A DNA stretch of 7,347 bases, taken from assembly GCA_021799715.1 (NCBI GenBank), contig JAJYZY010000117.1:1-7347 (forward strand), read 5' to 3'. Positions 1 through 4,634 of this stretch are shown here, one piece after another. The position numbers were made by a program, and so were the translations under genes. The notes under the pieces are model-generated. The model ran no database searches, had not been told where the DNA came from, and was given only the letters and a program-made list of their open reading frames with translations. The DNA is from Planctomycetota bacterium (GTDB lineage: Bacteria > Planctomycetota > Phycisphaerae > WQYP01). Positions within the stretch are counted from its first letter, which is position 1, and the number at the start of each line of letters is the position of its first letter.

Positions 1-1
1 C

Positions 2-571
<570 letters not shown>

Positions 572-611
572 GGCAGGTGCAGAAATGACTCCACCGGATT
601 CACGCAGAATC

Positions 612-626
612 GCGGGGGAAACCCGC
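612..626 (+). terminator. Weak hairpin downstream of gmd
   Basis: A perfect 5-bp GC stem (GCGGG / CCCGC) with a GGAAA loop lies about 40 bases after the gmd stop. No T-run follows, so it is not a canonical Rho-independent terminator. It could be a 3'-end stabilising hairpin or chance in GC-rich DNA. Confidence 0.22.
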
Positions 627-730
627 TGCCGCTTGGCCGGCATGGAGCCATAGCGTGATGTCGTTTGCAATGATGATCAAATTAATGGAAACTCCGGGAA
701 TTCACGGATTCGCATTCACCAGCATTTTCC

Positions 731-759
731 TTGTGAGACCGGCTCTTCAAGATTATAGT
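731..759 (+). promoter_or_regulatory. Sigma-70-type promoter for the TPR/cytochrome-like gene
   Basis: A TTGTGA box (731-736; 4 of 6 matches to TTGACA) and a TATAGT box (754-759; 5 of 6 to TATAAT) are separated by exactly 17 bases. Transcription would start near 766-768, giving a leader of a little over 100 bases before the ATG at 874. The promoter lies inside the long open frame that could start at 655, which argues that the frame's first 73 codons are not translated. This is the best promoter-like sequence I found in the window; it is predicted from sequence only. Confidence 0.55.
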
Positions 760-778
760 GCTGGGCGGCAAAAAGGAA

Positions 779-850
779 GTCCCGGTGACGGGACGTCGGG
801 AAAAGGCGGCCCGATTGGAAACATCAACGGCTCCGGGCAGGCAAACCCGG
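779..850 (+). promoter_or_regulatory. Hairpin-rich 5' leader, possible cis-regulatory RNA
   Basis: Three consecutive stem-loops are readable by eye between the predicted transcription start and the start codon. The first is GTCCCG-GTGA-CGGGAC (779-794), a perfect 6-bp stem closed by a GNRA-type tetraloop. The second is TCGGG / CCCGA (796-800 with 810-814). The third is CCGGG / CCCGG (833-837 with 846-850). In addition, CTCC at 831-834 can pair with GGAG at 855-858, just upstream of the ribosome-binding site, so alternative folds could affect access to it. I could not match it to a known riboswitch class. Conservation in homologous leaders would be needed to call it functional. Confidence 0.35.
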
Positions 851-860
851 GCAAGGAGAA

Positions 861-864
861 AGGA
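861..864 (+). promoter_or_regulatory. Ribosome-binding site that decides the start at 874
   Basis: AGGA (861-864) lies 9 bases before the ATG at 874, and a stronger AAGGAG (853-858) lies a little further up, 15 bases from the ATG. No comparable sequence precedes the upstream ATG codons at 655 and 658. Together with the signal peptide that begins exactly at this ATG, it supports 874 as the true start. Confidence 0.6.
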
Positions 865-873
865 ATCCTGGCC

Positions 874-1965
874 ATGAAATACTCCATCCGATTTCCCAAG
901 TTGACGGCGGCATTTTGCATGGCCGCCTCTGCGGTTGGCATCAGCACCGCATCGGCCAATGCGCAGGAAACCCCGGCCATGGCCCGGCAGATTCAACAGC
1001 GCGAAGCCGCCATCAAACCTGATGACGCCGCGGGCCATCAACGCATGGCTCAATATTTGTACAACAACCGGCTGTATGATCAGGCATTGCAGCAGGTCAA
1101 TGAAGCGTTAAAAATCAATCCAAATTTTCAGAATGCCCAACTGCTGAGAAATCTCATTGAAAATCAGTTGCGGCGGCAATCCAGCACTCGGAATCCCTCC
1201 CCCGCGGCACAGGCCGCAAATGTCAGCCAAATGTCCACGGTTCCGACCACGAGCGGGCAGAGTCTTTTGACAATGAAAGATGTCTATAAGATCAGATTCT
1301 GGCAGTTGCAACGCCACGAGACAGCTCCGATCGAGGGAAAAATCCTGCACCGCCGAAAAACGCTCATGGCGTTCTGGCGAAAACTTATCCTGCGCAATCC
1401 CATGTATCAGGATCGCACGATGACCCGCCGGGACTACGAACAGTTTATCAGCCCGAATAATTTCAACCGGCAGATTTACCTGATCCGTCGGCTTGGCACC
1501 CCGAAATACTGGGATAAGGTGCAACTCAAAAGTGATCCGCAGATCATGAAAATTTTCCGCACGGATATTCAGCCCATTGTGCTGCAAAGCTGCGGAACCA
1601 TTGGCTGCCACCGCGGACAAAATGCGCCGGGCTTCCGAATTTATGGCGACCAGGGCGGCAACAACACATTGAAAACCTATACCAATTTTCTGACGCTCAC
1701 ACGGTTCAGATACAAGAATATGCCTCTGATCAGCCAGCAAAATCCACGGATGTCCCTGCTGCTGCAATATCTCAAGCCCAAAGAGCTTCAGGCCTATTCG
1801 CATCCAGGCAAAATAGGCCCCATGCCTTTAAAATTCAGTGAAACCAAGGTCATCAACTGGATTGAATCACTGCGTTATCCACCGCACAGCTACGGAATTT
1901 TCAACTCTCCCGCGGCGACAACACGCGCCACGGCGCAGGGCACCGCCGGCACACCGGCGAAATAG
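874..1965 (+). CDS. Secreted TPR protein with a C-terminal cytochrome c-like (CX4CH) region
   Basis: No specific function is recognised. The 363-residue product starts with a convincing Sec signal peptide: basic MKYSIRFPK, a hydrophobic core, and a probable cleavage after TASANA (residue 30). One TPR-like helical pair follows (about 51-84, with YNNRLYDQALQQVNEALKIN), then a Pro/Ala/Ser-rich linker (about 101-130) and a basic middle region (about 131-230). The C-terminal part has DIQPIVLQSC then CGTIGCH at residues 240-246, a CX4CH haem c-type motif. His310 or Met317 (GPMP) could be a distal ligand. The context 'QPI-[LV]-L...C...GCH' resembles short planctomycete cytochrome-like domains, so haem attachment in the periplasm is plausible but unproven; the two cysteines could instead bind metal or form a disulfide. 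The frame is open from 655, but promoter, ribosome-binding site and signal peptide all point to 874. It has its own promoter and faces purU convergently. Confidence 0.83.
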   Translation: MKYSIRFPKLTAAFCMAASAVGISTASANAQETPAMARQIQQREAAIKPDDAAGHQRMAQYLYNNRLYDQALQQVNEALKINPNFQNAQLLRNLIENQLRRQSSTRNPSPAAQAANVSQMSTVPTTSGQSLLTMKDVYKIRFWQLQRHETAPIEGKILHRRKTLMAFWRKLILRNPMYQDRTMTRRDYEQFISPNNFNRQIYLIRRLGTPKYWDKVQLKSDPQIMKIFRTDIQPIVLQSCGTIGCHRGQNAPGFRIYGDQGGNNTLKTYTNFLTLTRFRYKNMPLISQQNPRMSLLLQYLKPKELQAYSHPGKIGPMPLKFSETKVINWIESLRYPPHSYGIFNSPAATTRATAQGTAGTPAK

Positions 1966-2115
1966 GGACCCGTATTACACGGCGCACGAACATCGGTAAT
2001 GATGATCTGGATATCCGGCATTGGGCTTTCCAGGAAAGCGCCTCCAAGGACTAAGCGGCTTTGCGATGGCTCCGATTTTCCCCCAATGCGCGGCGGCGCA
2101 GTCATTGCCCTCCCG

Positions 2116-2149
2116 TTTACCGGTGAGAGGTCGGGCACCGGGGCGTAAA
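2116..2149. terminator. Imperfect hairpin between convergent genes
   Basis: The 222-base gap between two converging stop codons (1965 and 2188) contains CCGGTG (2120-2125) and CACCGG (2136-2141), a perfect 6-bp stem with a 10-base loop. TTTA (2116-2119) and TAAA (2146-2149) can extend it across a 4-base bulge. It is placed where a shared bidirectional terminator would be expected, but it has no clean T-tract on either side, so termination is only a guess. The rest of the gap shows only a small stem (GCTTT / AAAGC around 2025-2039) and no gene. Confidence 0.28.
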
Positions 2150-2187
2150 AAGCGAATTCCGGTCATGAAGCGAATAGCGGGGGCGGG

Positions 2188-3111
2188 CTAAATTCTGGCG
2201 GCTGCGGATTCGTTGGTTTTGTGAAAAGAGCTGACACCAGGCTTGAATACCACTTTATCTTCCACCACGACCAGTTCTTCGTTGAGAAAATATTTGACGG
2301 CCTTGCCCAAGGTTTGAGCTTCGAGTTCCAGGCCGCGTTGCCGCACGTCCTCGGCCTGATCCACCCCGACGTTAATATGGAAAACATCCTGGAGAATAAT
2401 GGGGCCTTTGTCGAGTTCCTCGGTGACAAAGTGGGCGGTACAACCCGTGACGCGCACGCCGCTTTCAAACGCCTGGCGGTATGGATTGGCACCGGGAAAG
2501 TAAGGCAGCAATGAGGGGTGAATATTGATGATTTTATGGCGGTAAGCGGCGATGATTTCCGGTGGAAGAATTTGCATATAACGGGCAAGAATAATCAAAT
2601 CCGGATTCAAAGACCGCAATTTTTCCAGCAGCCAGCGCCGATGGCCGGCTTTCGCCGCTTCGTCCGGACCTGAAGGGGAAAAGCTGAAAGGCAATTTCTC
2701 GGCTTGAGCGATATTTTCCAGTACCGGATGATTGGCGAGCACTGAAACAATTTGGCCGTTGAGTTCATTTTGGCGGTTAAGCTCCAATAGTTTTTGCAGG
2801 CAATGCGGCTCTTTGCTTACCAGCACCACCACGCGCTTGGCTTTGCGGGCCTGGCGCAGGGTGATGCGGGCTTCCATCTCAATTTGCCGCCCCAATTCCA
2901 GCAATCCGGTAATAAGTTGATCCAGTGAAATGGTCATATCGTGCAGATCAACGAGCATATCCATCACGAATATGCCGCGAACAACGCGTTGTTCCATATC
3001 CTCAATGTTGATGCCGTTGGCGGCCACATAGGTGGCAAATTTTGCGACGACACCCTTCTGGTCCCTGCCCTGCACGGATATCACAGCCAGCACCTTGGGG
3101 TTTTCCGACAT
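2188..3111 (-). CDS. purU: Formyltetrahydrofolate deformylase (PurU-like)
   Basis: Hydrolyses 10-formyl-tetrahydrofolate to tetrahydrofolate and formate, balancing cytoplasmic one-carbon pools and supplying formate, for example to PurT. The 307-residue product has the family's two-domain order: an N-terminal ACT domain (about 5-85; VISVQGRDQKGVVAKFATYV is the typical opening) that senses small ligands in the E. coli enzyme, and a formyltransferase fold (about 92-290). The catalytic Asn-His-Asp triad is intact: N196 and H198 in INIHPSLLP and D234 in EELDKGPII. Two small oddities are IHPSLLP where E. coli PurU has IHHSFLP, and a tail about 20 residues longer than the E. coli protein (280). I chose the ATG at 3111 because AAGGA lies 7 bases upstream; an in-frame ATG five codons earlier (3126) has no ribosome-binding site. 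It lies 124 bases downstream of the ROK kinase on the same strand and could share its transcript. A PurN-like formyltransferase is unlikely because of the ACT domain. Confidence 0.92.
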   Translation of the reverse strand: MSENPKVLAVISVQGRDQKGVVAKFATYVAANGINIEDMEQRVVRGIFVMDMLVDLHDMTISLDQLITGLLELGRQIEMEARITLRQARKAKRVVVLVSKEPHCLQKLLELNRQNELNGQIVSVLANHPVLENIAQAEKLPFSFSPSGPDEAAKAGHRRWLLEKLRSLNPDLIILARYMQILPPEIIAAYRHKIINIHPSLLPYFPGANPYRQAFESGVRVTGCTAHFVTEELDKGPIILQDVFHINVGVDQAEDVRQRGLELEAQTLGKAVKYFLNEELVVVEDKVVFKPGVSSFHKTNESAAARI

Positions 3112-3118
3112 CTCGAAT

Positions 3119-3123
3119 TCCTT
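3119..3123 (-). promoter_or_regulatory. Ribosome-binding site of purU
   Basis: On the minus strand AAGGA lies 7 bases before the ATG at 3111 and overlaps the alternative upstream ATG (3124-3126) by being just inside its reading frame. It therefore favours the shorter protein. Confidence 0.55.
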
Positions 3124-3206
3124 CATTCTTAGTGCGCGACGAACGTCAGGTCTTTTATCGCCACCGCAACCAACCGGCTGCGGGTTGTCATCGTCAACTT
3201 ACATCG

Positions 3207-3218
3207 ACTCGGCCGAGT
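3207..3218. repeat. 12-bp perfect palindrome upstream of purU
   Basis: ACTCGGCCGAGT is a perfect 12-bp palindrome in the 124-base gap between the ROK kinase stop (3236) and purU. Its position would suit an operator or part of a small hairpin, but no repressor gene is next to it. A second small stem (CCGCA / TGCGG on the minus strand) lies between it and the purU start. I saw no convincing promoter boxes with normal spacing in the gap. Confidence 0.3.
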
Positions 3219-3235
3219 TCTTTCCGCACAAGCCG

Positions 3236-4210
3236 TTAATGTGGATGCATCATAGCACATGCCAACGCCGCGGCACCAGTAATTCCGGCATCATTGCCAA
3301 GTTCAGCCGCCCGAATGGCAATGGCCGGCGGGTCCATTTTCCAGTAGTTTTCCTCAAAGTGCCGCCGCACGGGCTGCAGCAGAAACTCCCCGGCAGCCGC
3401 CATGCCGCCGCCAAAGACAATCATTTGCGGATCCAGCCAATGGACCGCGCTGATGCAGGCGATGGCAAGATATCGGCATGTCTGATTCCAGATATTCAAC
3501 GCCAGTTCGTCGCCCCTGCGGGCATGATCTTCCACATCCCGCGCTGTTAGTTCTCCAACTTGGGCCAGGGCGTCGCGGAGGCTGGAAGTTATTTCCGGGT
3601 CGTGCAGGGCCTGCATGGCCCGCTGCCCCACGCGGCTGGCGGCGGTGTACATTTCCAGACACCCTTTTTGCCCGCAGCCGCACAATGCCCCGTCGGGCAC
3701 CACAATCGAATGCCCCAACTCCCCCGCCATATCGGTGTGGCCGCGCACCAGCCGCCCATCAAGTATAATGCCGCCCCCCACACCGGTGCCCAACGTAATC
3801 ATCATCATGTTGCGGACCTTCAAACTTTTACCGGCTCCCGCGAAGAACTCGCCATACGCGGCGGATCGAGCGTCATTTTCAAGAATGGCGGGCTTGCCCA
3901 ATGCGCTGGAGATGCGATCCCGCAACGGCACATTTTCCCAGCCCGGCAAATTGGCACTGCGAATCACAACCCCTTTTTCCGTGGATAACGGACCGGGGGA
4001 ATCGATACCCACCGCCGATACCGCATCGAGTGTGATGCCGGCGCACTGAGTTGCCTGATGGGCAGCTGCGATCATATTGGCGATGACGGCATCCGGTCCG
4101 CGGCCAGTTGGCACGCTGACTTTCGAGAGCGGCTTGCCCGCGCAATCCAGCACCCCCGCTTTAATATTCGTGCCGCCAAGGTCCAAACCGATGTATAAGC
4201 CGTCGGACAC
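3236..4210 (-). CDS. ROK-family sugar kinase (probable glucokinase)
   Basis: Predicted ATP-dependent hexose kinase, most likely forming glucose 6-phosphate; a cytoplasmic enzyme feeding glycolysis. The 324-residue length is typical of the family. Visible motifs in order: phosphate-1 loop DLGGTNIK (10-17); END at 111-113 with Asp113 as the expected catalytic base; phosphate-2 GTGVGGG (141-147); GELGH (163-167), whose Glu contacts sugar and whose His167 joins the zinc site; CGCGQKGCLE (177-186), the ROK zinc motif with Cys177, Cys179 and Cys184; and FGGGM (266-270), the adenosine-side glycine motif. There is no N-terminal DNA-binding domain, so this is a kinase and not a NagC/XylR-type repressor. 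The start is GTG, supported by AAGGA six bases upstream. Sugar specificity (glucose, N-acetylmannosamine, fructose or allose) cannot be settled from sequence alone. It lies between the GH2 glycosidase (424-base gap) and purU. Confidence 0.94.
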   Translation of the reverse strand: MSDGLYIGLDLGGTNIKAGVLDCAGKPLSKVSVPTGRGPDAVIANMIAAAHQATQCAGITLDAVSAVGIDSPGPLSTEKGVVIRSANLPGWENVPLRDRISSALGKPAILENDARSAAYGEFFAGAGKSLKVRNMMMITLGTGVGGGIILDGRLVRGHTDMAGELGHSIVVPDGALCGCGQKGCLEMYTAASRVGQRAMQALHDPEITSSLRDALAQVGELTARDVEDHARRGDELALNIWNQTCRYLAIACISAVHWLDPQMIVFGGGMAAAGEFLLQPVRRHFEENYWKMDPPAIAIRAAELGNDAGITGAAALACAMMHPH

Positions 4211-4216
4211 AACATA

Positions 4217-4221
4217 TCCTT
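4217..4221 (-). promoter_or_regulatory. Ribosome-binding site supporting the GTG start of the ROK kinase
   Basis: On the minus strand AAGGA lies 6 bases before the GTG at 4210. The protein begins MSDGLYIGLDLGGT, so the start sits a normal distance before the first ATP-binding loop. A nearby ATG on the same strand is out of frame. Confidence 0.65.
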
Positions 4222-4233
4222 ATAAAAAGCAAA

Positions 4234-4264
4234 TTTACAGCATGCGCCGGCGACCGGAACGCAA
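4234..4264 (-). promoter_or_regulatory. Possible promoter of the ROK kinase gene
   Basis: On the minus strand an extended -10 (TGC then TGTAAA, hexamer at 4234-4239) lies about 24 bases before the GTG start. TTGCGT (4259-4264) upstream of it is a poor -35 with a long 19-base spacer. The AT-rich stretch here stands out from the surrounding GC-rich spacer, which is the main reason to list it. Confidence 0.28.
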
Positions 4265-4447
4265 CGGAAACGCTTCGGGGCTGCGCACGATCACCTTCGG
4301 ATTTTCCGTTACCGCCTCCGCCCACCGGCTGCCCGTTTCCGCTGCGCGGCCAGGTCAATCCGGGAGCCTGTTCGGGTACTCGCCGAGTTGCGACGATATG
4401 ATTTTTGCTCCCATCAACCAGTGACGACGCTGGCGTAAATCAACACG

Positions 4448-4521
4448 ATGGTACACCATGGAGTCGCCCCGCGGGGCGGGCCTGGAATGTCCGCTTCGCT
4501 TTGTTGTCGCGCCTTGCGGAC
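4448..4521. repeat. Cluster of three inverted repeats (REP-like or 3'-end structure)
   Basis: Within 74 bases there are three separate palindromic units: ATGGT-AC-ACCAT (4448-4459), the 14-bp perfect palindrome CGCCCCGCGGGGCG (4465-4478), and GTCCGC / GCGGAC (4489-4494 with 4516-4521, 21-base loop). On the minus strand they would lie in the 3' untranslated part of the GH2 message, 114 to 187 bases after its stop. There is no T-tract. Such packing is typical of dispersed intergenic repeats or of mRNA-stabilising structures, but only one copy is present in this window. Confidence 0.4.
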
Positions 4522-4634
4522 TTACTACCCATCGTCGGCTCAATACGCTGCGGCGAATTCGGGGCATTTCAAAGCCATTACAATCCCGTCCATTACTCGG
4601 ACAGACTCCTCGTGGGGGTATCGCCGCAACACGC

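Larger units (their letters stand above)
4211..4634. other. 424-base spacer between the GH2 and ROK genes; no secure gene
   Basis: No convincing complete gene, tRNA or IS is seen. The right part (4448-4521) is a cluster of palindromes, listed separately. Minus-strand frames contain short protein-like stretches. One ends at a TGA at 4540-4542 (ending MALKCPEFAAAY) and is followed in frame by TAG and TAA. The other runs from an ATG at 4459 to a TGA at 4355-4357 (34 codons, containing HWLMGAKIISSQLGEY). Neither has a good ribosome-binding site. They could be gene remnants, part of a dispersed intergenic repeat, or chance. CGGAAACG (4265-4272) recurs inverted as CGTTTCCG (4334-4341), allowing a long-range stem. 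The left end holds the ROK promoter and ribosome-binding site candidates. Confidence 0.4.

Noticed and set aside
655..873. N-terminal extension of the TPR/cytochrome gene (73 extra codons from 655)
   Set aside because: It spans a promoter and hairpins, has no ribosome-binding site, and would bury an excellent signal peptide; the start at 874 explains everything better.
763..873. c-di-GMP (GEMM) riboswitch
   Set aside because: GGCAAA-type strings and a GNRA-capped hairpin resemble GEMM pieces, but they are in the wrong order and the conserved GACGCAAAGCC-type core and second arm are absent.
1108..1803. Long minus-strand open frame (231 codons) opposite the TPR/cytochrome gene
   Set aside because: It is an antisense shadow: no domain is recognisable and the plus-strand frame has a signal peptide, TPR and CX4CH motif.
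2025..2039. Hairpin GCTTT / AAAGC after the TPR/cytochrome gene as a terminator
   Set aside because: A 5-bp, partly AT stem without a T-run is too weak to call.
3032..3550. Plus-strand open frame (172 codons) across the purU-ROK gap
   Set aside because: It runs antisense through two clearly recognised genes and has no family-like motif or ribosome-binding site.
3615..4049. Plus-strand open frames opposite the ROK kinase
   Set aside because: Low-complexity Pro/Arg-rich shadows of a GC-rich gene; the minus-strand product has all ROK motifs.
4459..4521. tRNA or small structured RNA in the palindrome cluster
   Set aside because: The stems do not form a cloverleaf, and no T-loop or acceptor-stem arrangement can be drawn.
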